A DNA stretch of 8,878 bases from Bacillota bacterium (GTDB lineage Bacteria; Bacillota; Clostridia; Acetivibrionales; DTU013): NCBI GenBank assembly GCA_023426125.1, contig JAFABI010000064.1:1-8878 (forward strand). Reading direction: 5' to 3'. Below the pieces are notes generated by a model. It saw nothing but the letters and a program-made list of their open reading frames with translations. It did no database searches and was not told where the DNA came from. Numbering within the stretch: position 1 is the first letter of the stretch; every line of letters starts with the position of its first letter. Positions 1-5,752 of the stretch are shown one piece after another. The translations under genes were made by a program, and so were the position numbers.

Positions 1-19
1 GCGGGCGAGGATAGCACAA

Positions 20-50
20 AGAAAAGGCCCGGCGGAGCCGGGCCTTTTCT
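20..50 (-). terminator. Intrinsic terminator closing the capsid operon
   Basis: A perfect 14-bp inverted repeat (20-33 pairs with 37-50) surrounds a 3-base loop. The arm core is GGCCCGGC, flanked by A-tract and T-tract, so on the minus strand the hairpin ends in TTTTCTTT, as in a Rho-independent terminator. It sits 29 bases beyond the stop codon of the major capsid gene, where the minus-strand head operon should end. Because the arms carry A and T runs on both sides, it could also terminate plus-strand transcription coming from outside the window. Confidence 0.88.
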
Positions 51-79
51 ACTCGCCGTTGGCGGTTGGGCTGTGAAAA

Positions 80-1087
80 TCACACCCCGATTGCCTGGGT
101 GACCGCGAAGGGCTGGTAGATCACCGCGCCGAACGTGCCGCCCGACTTCTTCTGGCGGAAGTTCGACGAGTATCGCTCGATCGCATGGGCGCGCAGCTTC
201 TCGGAGAACGCGACCTCGCCGGTCGGCTGGCCGTCCACCTCGGGCGCCCAGATCTGCACCAGCCGGCCAGCCGCGGTGTCGAACTCCGGCACCGCCACGA
301 ACTCGATCAGCGGGTAGGTCTGCTTGATCTTCGCGGCGGCCGACAGGCCGAAGCTGTTGGTGCGGTTAATGTCGTTCAGGGCCGACGGCGGCAGGGCCAC
401 CACCAAGCGCTCGGAGCCGTCGATCAGGCCGGCGGACTGAGCGACCAGACGGCCGACCATGGTCACGACGGAGTTGGCGATGACCTCCGGCTCGGCGGTG
501 GACCAGTCCACACCCGCGGCAACCGGGGCCGGGATGCGCGGGTCGTTCATGAGGCCGTAGTTCGGCAGACCCGCCACGCCCAGCAGGTACGAGCGGTTGA
601 GGAACTTGGCCATTACCAAGGCCGACGCGCGGTCGATCTCGGCGGCCAGGTCCACATACCCCTCGCCGGCCAGCGCCAGCTCGCGCTCGCCCCACTCGGT
701 CCAGGTCTGGAACAGGTAGTTCTGGCGGCTCGGGTAGTTGATGTTGGCGTTGGCCTTGCCGTTGGGCGACCAGTCGCCGTAGGTGGCGACCTGGCCGGCC
801 GACTCGGCCACCACGAACACCTGGGTGCTGGTGGTCCAGTCGCCCTTCTTGACCTCGGGCAGGATCTTGGCCGCCGCCATCGGTGCAACCAGCACGCGGA
901 TGACGCGCGGGTCGACGCGGGTGGTCAGGAAGGCCGGGATACCGCCGCTGGCCGTGGTGACCAGGGTGGGCGCCAGGCTTACGGCGTCCATGGCGTAGTC
1001 GGATGCCTCCTGGGTCACGTGCTGGACGGTGTCCGGCAGCACGATGCCATGGCGGCGCAGGTTGGAAATTTCGGCGCGTTCGTTCAC
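80..1087 (-). CDS. Major capsid protein, DUF2184 family
   Basis: A 335-residue protein of the phage DUF2184 family, which forms the main shell of the icosahedral head (HK97-like fold by family knowledge). Matching features are the N-terminal arm ending in a stretch with SGGIPAFLTTRVDP near residues 47-60, the central YPSRQNYLFQTWTEWGERE region near 118-136, and a C-terminal block with FSEKLRAHAIERYSSNFRQ near 294-311. The length is normal for the family. The start is GTG, supported by AGAGGA nine bases upstream (1097-1102). It is the last gene before the terminator, 28 bases after the cement gene, so the two are probably co-transcribed. It is not known whether the N-terminus is cleaved by the DUF2213 protein encoded upstream. 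The family assignment is strong; the host and phage type are not resolved. Confidence 0.9.
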   Translation of the reverse strand: MNERAEISNLRRHGIVLPDTVQHVTQEASDYAMDAVSLAPTLVTTASGGIPAFLTTRVDPRVIRVLVAPMAAAKILPEVKKGDWTTSTQVFVVAESAGQVATYGDWSPNGKANANINYPSRQNYLFQTWTEWGERELALAGEGYVDLAAEIDRASALVMAKFLNRSYLLGVAGLPNYGLMNDPRIPAPVAAGVDWSTAEPEVIANSVVTMVGRLVAQSAGLIDGSERLVVALPPSALNDINRTNSFGLSAAAKIKQTYPLIEFVAVPEFDTAAGRLVQIWAPEVDGQPTGEVAFSEKLRAHAIERYSSNFRQKKSGGTFGAVIYQPFAVTQAIGV

Positions 1088-1115
1088 GGTTCTGGTTCCT
1101 CTGGTTGGTGGCCGC

Positions 1116-1625
1116 TTACGCGCCGTTCTTTCCGATCATGACGATCTGTCCGGCGACTGCCGTCTCGGACAGCAGAATGAACCCGGTGTCCACGGTGGCC
1201 GCGCCGGCGGTCGCGCCGATGTTGATGAGGCCGGTAGCCGGGTCCCAGATCACCGCTGCGCCGCGGGTCGGCGTGCCGGTGATCGCGTCGGCGACCGCGA
1301 AGAAGTCGCCGAGGGCGAACAGCTCCACGCCCTGGCCAGGCTGGATCACCGAACCGGCCTCGGCGAGCCAGGTGGTAATCAGCGCCGAGCCAAGCGCACG
1401 GTGCACGAAGCCCAGACGCGACGGGGTCACGTCGGCGAAGGCCGGCAGGCTGGTGACGGTGCCGTCGGCGTTGAGGATGGCGAAGTGCGCGATGGTCACG
1501 CCATCGGCATCGGCGACCATGAACTGGTCGGCAGTGCCGGAAACGAGATGCTGGCGCGGGTTGGTCGAGGCGAAGTCTCCGGGGATACCGATCGCCGGAG
1601 TTACGGCCACCTGATTCTGAAACAT
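1116..1625 (-). CDS. Structural cement / head decoration protein (Gp24-like)
   Basis: A 169-residue protein resembling phage structural cement proteins, which bind the outside or the vertices of the expanded capsid and stabilise it. The N-terminus, with NQVAVTPAIGIPGDFASTNPR at residues 4-24, matches the pattern I recall for this family (xVxPAPGVxGDFASxNPR). The remainder is small, glycine/alanine/valine-rich and beta-prone, ending in a hydrophobic block at 148-165. The open frame extends 62 codons further upstream, but that part overlaps the DUF2213 gene in another frame and is arginine/proline-rich shadow. ATG at 1625 is chosen because AGGAG lies 8 bases upstream (1634-1638). It lies between the scaffold/protease and capsid genes, where decoration proteins usually sit. 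The exact family name is recalled, not searched. Confidence 0.75.
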   Translation of the reverse strand: MFQNQVAVTPAIGIPGDFASTNPRQHLVSGTADQFMVADADGVTIAHFAILNADGTVTSLPAFADVTPSRLGFVHRALGSALITTWLAEAGSVIQPGQGVELFALGDFFAVADAITGTPTRGAAVIWDPATGLINIGATAGAATVDTGFILLSETAVAGQIVMIGKNGA

Positions 1626-1633
1626 GCTTGTAG

Positions 1634-1638
1634 CTCCT
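1634..1638 (-). promoter_or_regulatory. Ribosome binding site fixing the cement protein start
   Basis: AGGAG on the minus strand lies 8 bases before ATG at 1625. It lies in the 25-base gap after the DUF2213 stop codon. It rules out the longer open frame, which begins well inside the upstream gene, as the true start. Confidence 0.8.
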
Positions 1639-1650
1639 GGTTGAGGGCGA

Positions 1651-2793
1651 TCAGCCCTTGATGCGGATGTGCGACAGGTCGAACGCCGGCTTGCCGGCCG
1701 CCTTGCTGTCGTTGGCCAGCGCCGCCTCGCGGCGCGGCGCGGCGACGGACTGGATCGCGGTCCAGGCCGCCTGTTCGGCGCCAGCCGGGATGGCCGACAC
1801 GTCCACGCCACGCTCCTTGAGCGCTGCGCGGTAGATGTCGCTCGCGCTGTCCATGGCGATCATGTCGCCCAGCACGACGCGGGTGGCCTGCTTGGCACGT
1901 GCGACCGCATCGGCGCGGGCGCGCTCGGCCTTGACGGCCGCATCGACCACGGCGCGCACGCTCTTGGCGTCCATTGCGACCGGGGGCTTGTCCTTGTCGT
2001 CGTCCTTGTCGCCCCGCTTGGCCTCGCCGTCCTCGTCAGTGGCGACAATCTCGGCCTCGCCGTCCTCGTCGGTGTCGGTCAGTTCGAGTGCCGGGGTGGT
2101 GTCCTTCGTCTCGACGGCGGCGAGCCGCGATTCGATGTCAGCCAGCTTCTGCGTCAGCAGGAGCAGCGCCTGGGCCACGTCGGGCGTGTCGTTCGGTTGG
2201 GTGTTGTCAGTCGGGTCCACGGTAGAGGCTCCAGGTTGGAATAACAGGGCACTGTCGGCGACGTGTGCACCAGTGGCGCGCCCGTCCTCGACGAGCGCAA
2301 CGTGATTGCCGGCAATGTCGATCATGCGGCCGTCATACTTGCGGCCATCGACTTCGCCGGGCGTCATGTCGGGTGTGTAGCGATACGAGCTGGACAGGTC
2401 GGCCAGCTCGCCCGACTCGATGTACTGGATGGCCTTGGCGTCGGATACCAGCAAATCGGCGCGCAGCTTGCCGTCTTCAAATCGCGTGTTGTACACGCTG
2501 CCGGCCTGGTATTCCTTGCGCGGTTCGTCGGCCGTCTGCGCCACGTGGCGGATCATCAGCGGCAGGCCATTGAACGAGTCGGCCGCCGCCGACAGCGCAC
2601 CGGGGTCGCGGTAGAGGTCATATACCCGATTCGGCGCGAGCTGCAGGGCCTGCGCGTTCGGGATCTCCCGCCCGTAGTACGGGTTGATCTCGGCCACCGA
2701 GATGATGCAGTCGCGCACCCGCATCCGGCCGTCCGCGTCGAAGCTGCGCGCGGACTGTCGGTCGAATGCAAACGTGGCCGTTGTCACCGTCAT
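1651..2793 (-). CDS. DUF2213 protein: probable prohead protease with scaffold-like C-terminus
   Basis: A 380-residue protein of the phage DUF2213 family. Residues 20-185 form the conserved domain: VAEINPYYGREIPN near 33-46, GLPLMIRH ending at His83, GELADLSSSYRY with Ser134-136, and GNHVALVEDGRA with His164. This His/Ser/His order and spacing matches the triad of prohead proteases of the herpesvirus-protease type, so a maturation protease is inferred. Residues about 203-230 are a predicted coiled coil. Residues 238-270 are strongly acidic, with the heptad TDEDGEA occurring twice. Residues 273-305 are charged and helical. Coiled-coil, acidic tails of this sort are typical of internal scaffolds. 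It lies just ahead of the cement and capsid genes. The ATG at 2793 has no clear Shine-Dalgarno sequence. The family is secure; the catalytic role is inference. Confidence 0.87.
   Translation of the reverse strand: MTVTTATFAFDRQSARSFDADGRMRVRDCIISVAEINPYYGREIPNAQALQLAPNRVYDLYRDPGALSAAADSFNGLPLMIRHVAQTADEPRKEYQAGSVYNTRFEDGKLRADLLVSDAKAIQYIESGELADLSSSYRYTPDMTPGEVDGRKYDGRMIDIAGNHVALVEDGRATGAHVADSALLFQPGASTVDPTDNTQPNDTPDVAQALLLLTQKLADIESRLAAVETKDTTPALELTDTDEDGEAEIVATDEDGEAKRGDKDDDKDKPPVAMDAKSVRAVVDAAVKAERARADAVARAKQATRVVLGDMIAMDSASDIYRAALKERGVDVSAIPAGAEQAAWTAIQSVAAPRREAALANDSKAAGKPAFDLSHIRIKG
2020..2073 (-). repeat. Short direct repeat encoding TDEDGEA twice
   Basis: Two 21-bp copies at 2020-2040 and 2053-2073 differ at one base and are spaced by 33 bp, exactly 11 codons. 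They encode the duplicated acidic heptad of the DUF2213 protein (residues 241-247 and 252-258). The near-identity at DNA level suggests a recent in-frame duplication in a disordered linker. Confidence 0.8.
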
Positions 2794-2841
2794 GACCGCG
2801 AGAATAACAGGGTTTCCACGCCGCGCAACCGGGGGCGGTGG

Positions 2842-2853
2842 GCGTAACGCAAG
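2842..2853 (+). promoter_or_regulatory. Possible operator, copy 1 of GCGTxACGCAA
   Basis: GCGTAACGCAAG contains the palindromic core GCGTAACGC and shares ten of eleven bases with the palindrome at 8731-8743. It lies 48 bases before the minus-strand DUF2213 start and 21 bases before the plus-strand ORF start. A protein-binding role is inferred from position and similarity only. Confidence 0.3.
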
Positions 2854-2858
2854 AAATG

Positions 2859-2867
2859 TGCTAGGGT
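2859..2867 (+). promoter_or_regulatory. Possible extended -10 promoter for the plus-strand ORF
   Basis: TGCTAGGGT resembles an extended -10 element (TGnTAnnnT) and ends 7 bases before ATG at 2875. No good -35 hexamer is visible upstream. If used, transcription would begin at or next to the start codon, giving a leaderless or nearly leaderless message. The AGGG within it could instead serve as a weak ribosome binding site, 8 bases from the ATG. Confidence 0.25.
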
Positions 2868-2874
2868 TTCGCGC

Positions 2875-3150
2875 ATGTCAAATATATTTCCCACTCTTAT
2901 CGTGCCGTCGCGTGGCGTACCGCCCCGCGTCCTCGCTGAAATTGTCAAGTGGCGCTGCATGGCGGCGGGCGGCGTGTGGGCGGTCAGCGTAGTGGACGAT
3001 GCGCTGGTGGTGCAGTCCGCGACCGTGCGGCCGATGGGCGAGCGGGTCGGTACGTACACGCGGCGCGCGCCGGTGGGGGACATCATCGACGATGTGCGCT
3101 GGACGCTGGGTCACTTGCGCGTAAACGCACCGGGGAAGCCCGGCACCTGA
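2875..3150 (+). CDS. Small hypothetical protein on the opposite strand (moron-like)
   Basis: A 91-residue ORF of unknown family, the only plausible plus-strand gene here. It fills the gap between the head morphogenesis and DUF2213 genes and overlaps the 3' end of the former by 40 bases, tail to tail. The translation looks protein-like: low arginine excess, a hydrophobic N-terminal strand (IFPTLIV), a helix with LAEIVKWRCMAAG near 20-32, a VWAVSVVDDALVVQSATV strand pair near 34-51, and DIIDDVRWTLGHL near 69-81. Third positions are G/C-rich. The competing minus-strand frames across the same stretch are poorer in composition. No signal peptide or membrane segment is clear. Single oppositely oriented genes in phage structural operons are often morons, expressed independently from a lysogen. 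That is inference, and no function is proposed. Confidence 0.5.
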   Translation: MSNIFPTLIVPSRGVPPRVLAEIVKWRCMAAGGVWAVSVVDDALVVQSATVRPMGERVGTYTRRAPVGDIIDDVRWTLGHLRVNAPGKPGT

Positions 3151-4034
3151 ACCAGATCGTCAGGACCTAGCGGGCCATCGATCGCCGGGACGATACTGCG
3201 CGACCCGCACCGGCAGTTGATCGCGACACCCGGCAATACGAAACCGAACTGGTCGCCGAAGTCGATGCCGACCTGCGTGTCGTAGATCCAATGCTCGCGG
3301 CTGGCCCGAATGTGCGTCTTGCGCGGTTCTTTGCCGGCCGAACTGTGCTTCCAGTACGCGTAGCGAATGCCCAGCTCGTTCTGGCGCGCGCTGTTCATCT
3401 GCGCGGTAAGCTTGTTGGACTGGTCGCGGGCGATCAGCGCGGCGCGCTTGACGGTCGCCTCGCCCGTGTCACGCAACTTGTGCGCGATGGTGTCCAGGTC
3501 ACGCCCGGCCAGAAAACTGCGCGACACGTCGCCCTCGATCCGGGTGAAATACTGTTCCGGGATCGACTTGATGAGCGACACGTTGTCGGCCACCTTCACG
3601 TCCATGATGGTGCGCTGCGCGCGCGTCAGCTGCATCGGGATGTCGAAGCCCTCGCGGCGCACGCGCTGTTGCCACGCCTGCCGGTTGGCCTGGTAGGCCG
3701 CTTCGACCACATCCAGCGACAGCTTGCGGGCCATGCTGTCGAAGTAACGCATCCAGCGCTTGCGCAGGTTCTCCAGCTCGCGACGCAGCTCGCGCTGGTC
3801 GGCAAACGGACTGGCGTCCTGCGCCCGCTCAGTCTGCGGGTCCGGGATGGCCTGCGCGGCCTGATTGGCCGCCAAAGCCTTGCGGTACTTGGCCTTGGTC
3901 CAGTATTCGACCGACTTGGCCATGGCCCGGACGGCAATTGCCAGGGCGCGCCGGTACTTCTGCTCAGCGGCCAATGCCGGCCGCACCTCCGGCAGCTGTT
4001 TGTCCTGGCGGCCTTTGGCGGTCAGGGTGGGCAC
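3111..4034 (-). CDS. Phage head morphogenesis protein (Mu gpF / SPP1 gp7-like)
   Basis: A 307-residue minor head protein of the Mu gpF/SPP1 gp7 superfamily, which associates with the portal and helps procapsid assembly or DNA ejection. The diagnostic C-terminal domain is visible: ALIARDQSNKL near 199-209, RKTHIRASREHWI near 238-250, and PGVAINCRCGSRSIVP near 268-283 with the conserved Cys274-x-Cys276. Residues 20-60 and 78-125 are basic, helical and probably coiled coil. The start is GTG, with AGGA six bases upstream (4041-4044) lying inside the last codons of the portal gene. Only 2 bases separate the portal stop from this GTG, so translation is probably coupled. Length and position next to the portal gene are usual for the family. 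Confidence 0.92.
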   Translation of the reverse strand: MPTLTAKGRQDKQLPEVRPALAAEQKYRRALAIAVRAMAKSVEYWTKAKYRKALAANQAAQAIPDPQTERAQDASPFADQRELRRELENLRKRWMRYFDSMARKLSLDVVEAAYQANRQAWQQRVRREGFDIPMQLTRAQRTIMDVKVADNVSLIKSIPEQYFTRIEGDVSRSFLAGRDLDTIAHKLRDTGEATVKRAALIARDQSNKLTAQMNSARQNELGIRYAYWKHSSAGKEPRKTHIRASREHWIYDTQVGIDFGDQFGFVLPGVAINCRCGSRSIVPAIDGPLGPDDLVQVPGFPGAFTRK

Positions 4035-4036
4035 GG

Positions 4037-5626
4037 TCAGTCCTGCAGGCCGTCGTCGGCCGGGTTGGTGGCCGCCTGCTGCGCGACGGCGCCCGGATCG
4101 TCTGCGGGCTCGTCTTCGGTAGCCAGGTTGGGCGCGGCCGCTTCAGCCAACATGCGCTGGGCGATGTCCTCGACTTCGTCCAGCGTGTCGCGTTCGGCCA
4201 TCAGGCCGGTGTAGCCAGACTGCGGGTCAGCGGCCAAACGCTCCTGCACCTGTTCGCCGCTGACCACGCCAGCCTCCATGTAGGCCAGATCGGTGCGCGC
4301 GTTGCGTTCGCGCATGTCTGCCAGCTCCAGGTCGGTCAGCTCGTACAGCGGATTCCACTCCCAGCTCAGGCCCGGGTCTATTTCGCCAAACTCGGACAGC
4401 TGCACCAGCTCCAGGATGCGGCGCATCAGCGGCGACAGGTTGTGCGCCTGGTAGCCGGCCACGTAGTCGTACCAAACCCGGATCTCGCCGTCGCTGTTGG
4501 CGTTCAGCCCGGCCGGGGTGATCCCCAGGAGCTTCACGAGCGGGATGTGCGACACGGCGGCCAGCTGCTCCTGGGCCTGGGCCTGCAACGCGTCCAGGCC
4601 CGACAGCGGCGTGTTGATCTGCGCCAGGTCCTCTTGGTTCATGTCCACCAGGCCGAGGTTGCGATTGTCTCGGTACAGGTTGAACAGCTGGGCGCGCTCC
4701 ATGAGCGAGAGCGTCCCGCCCGGCTGCAGCATCTGCGACAAATCGGCTTTGAGGTAGGTGATCGAGAACTGTTTGACCGTGTCCGACACGCTTTGCCGGG
4801 TGCGCAACCAGTTGTCCACGTAGGCCATGGCCAGCTGCGAGAGCGACACGCCGCGGAACGAATAGGCCGCCTTGAGCATGTCTGGCACCGGGCGCGAGAT
4901 GACCGTGAACAGGCGCGAAGCGTGCACCTGCTTGGCCAGCATGTACCATGACTCGGGCTGATAGAAATTCGGCTTCGTCGGATCGGTCGCGTTGTAGGCG
5001 TTGGGCGTCACCCAGTACGGCTCAATCGCAGCGAAGCCGGCCAGACACCCCTTCGCGACGAACTCCGGGCGCATCAGCAGGGGCGCATCACACGGCAAGT
5101 CGTCCGCGGCTGCGCGCAGCTGCGGGAACACGTGCGCGCCGCCGAATGCCTGGTCGTGGATGACCACGGTACGCACCAGCGCGCGTACTCCGTAGCGGTC
5201 CAGGGCCTGCATCAGCTTGGGCAGCTTGGCGGCCGCGGCCGCGTCGTCGGACGTGCACGTAACCTGCCCCCACGTGCGCACGGCCTCATCGGCCAGCGTC
5301 TCGTGCATCGTACGGTACTCGGGCAGCTGGGCCAGCAGGGCCAGCGTCGGGAAGCCGGGCCAGCTGGTCGAATCCACGAACGTGAGCGCATCGCGGGCCC
5401 CGAGGCTGTAGTCCATCGCATGCGTCGCAGCGTCGCGTTCGCGCACCGTGTAGCGCTCCGCGTCCGTCGGGATCGCGGTGGCCATGGCCAGAGACGAGGC
5501 GGCCGGGCGGTCGGTCGTGGCCGCATCGGCCAGCACGGCCGGCGAGACCCTTGCCGGCCGCATCGGTGCGGGCGGGGCGCTGCCGGCCGTGCTGGTCGTT
5601 TGGGGCTTGGTGCGATGTCCGGTCAT
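4037..5626 (-). CDS. Phage portal protein, DUF1073 family
   Basis: A 529-residue portal protein. Twelve or so copies form the ring at one capsid vertex through which terminase drives DNA and to which the tail joins. DUF1073 features include the WPGFPTLALLAQLPEYR segment near 89-105, the IHDQAFGGAHVF region near 156-167, and the typical KLLGITPAGLNANSDGEIRVWYDYV block near 365-389. The first 50 residues are Pro/Ala/Thr-rich and probably disordered. Residues after about 495 are acidic and low-complexity. The ATG start has AGGAA six bases upstream (5633-5637), which supports it over an internal Met48 lacking such a site. Database entries in this family are sometimes labelled as anti-CBASS Acb1-like. 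I see no paired HxT phosphodiesterase motifs here, so the portal role stands. Confidence 0.92.
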   Translation of the reverse strand: MTGHRTKPQTTSTAGSAPPAPMRPARVSPAVLADAATTDRPAASSLAMATAIPTDAERYTVRERDAATHAMDYSLGARDALTFVDSTSWPGFPTLALLAQLPEYRTMHETLADEAVRTWGQVTCTSDDAAAAAKLPKLMQALDRYGVRALVRTVVIHDQAFGGAHVFPQLRAAADDLPCDAPLLMRPEFVAKGCLAGFAAIEPYWVTPNAYNATDPTKPNFYQPESWYMLAKQVHASRLFTVISRPVPDMLKAAYSFRGVSLSQLAMAYVDNWLRTRQSVSDTVKQFSITYLKADLSQMLQPGGTLSLMERAQLFNLYRDNRNLGLVDMNQEDLAQINTPLSGLDALQAQAQEQLAAVSHIPLVKLLGITPAGLNANSDGEIRVWYDYVAGYQAHNLSPLMRRILELVQLSEFGEIDPGLSWEWNPLYELTDLELADMRERNARTDLAYMEAGVVSGEQVQERLAADPQSGYTGLMAERDTLDEVEDIAQRMLAEAAAPNLATEDEPADDPGAVAQQAATNPADDGLQD

Positions 5627-5667
5627 GGTCGGTTCCTGAATTTGGGGACGATGTTACACCAGCGTGG

Positions 5668-5752
5668 CTACCGGCGGCCTACCGGCGGCCTACCGGCGGC
5701 CTACCGGCGGCCTACCGGCGGCCTACCGGCGGCCTACCGGCGGCCTACCGGC
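5668..5752. repeat. 11-bp tandem repeat, 7 full copies plus 8 bp
   Basis: Seven exact copies of CTACCGGCGGC (minus strand GCCGCCGGTAG) run from 5668 to 5744, followed by the first 8 bases of an eighth to 5752. Units 6-7 and the partial copy encode the last nine terminase residues and its stop. Units 1-5 are non-coding and lie before the portal gene. On the minus strand TAG occurs once per unit, and since 11 is not divisible by 3, all three frames are closed within 33 bases. On the plus strand no frame contains a stop. The unit is close to one DNA helical turn, so bound proteins would lie on one face. Candidate roles are a packaging or terminase binding site, another protein array, or a neutral slippage tract. 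Confidence 0.97.

Noticed and set aside
185..1141. Long plus-strand open frame opposite the capsid gene
   Set aside because: Its translation is a low-complexity, His/Arg/Gly-rich shadow created by high GC, while the opposite strand encodes a recognisable capsid protein.
2790..3114. Minus-strand small frames between the head morphogenesis and DUF2213 genes
   Set aside because: They lack ribosome binding sites and have Arg/Thr/Pro-rich composition. The plus-strand frame over the same DNA looks more like a protein.
3291..4951. Two long overlapping plus-strand frames opposite the head morphogenesis and portal genes
   Set aside because: They have shadow-like composition and no recognisable motifs; the minus strand carries clear family signatures throughout.
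4037..5626. Anti-CBASS (Acb1) nuclease function for the DUF1073 protein
   Set aside because: The label comes from relatives that carry an extra domain. No paired HxT-type catalytic motifs are seen, and length and position fit a plain portal.
5668..5752. CRISPR array
   Set aside because: The 11-bp units are directly adjacent with no spacers, and no cas genes are present.
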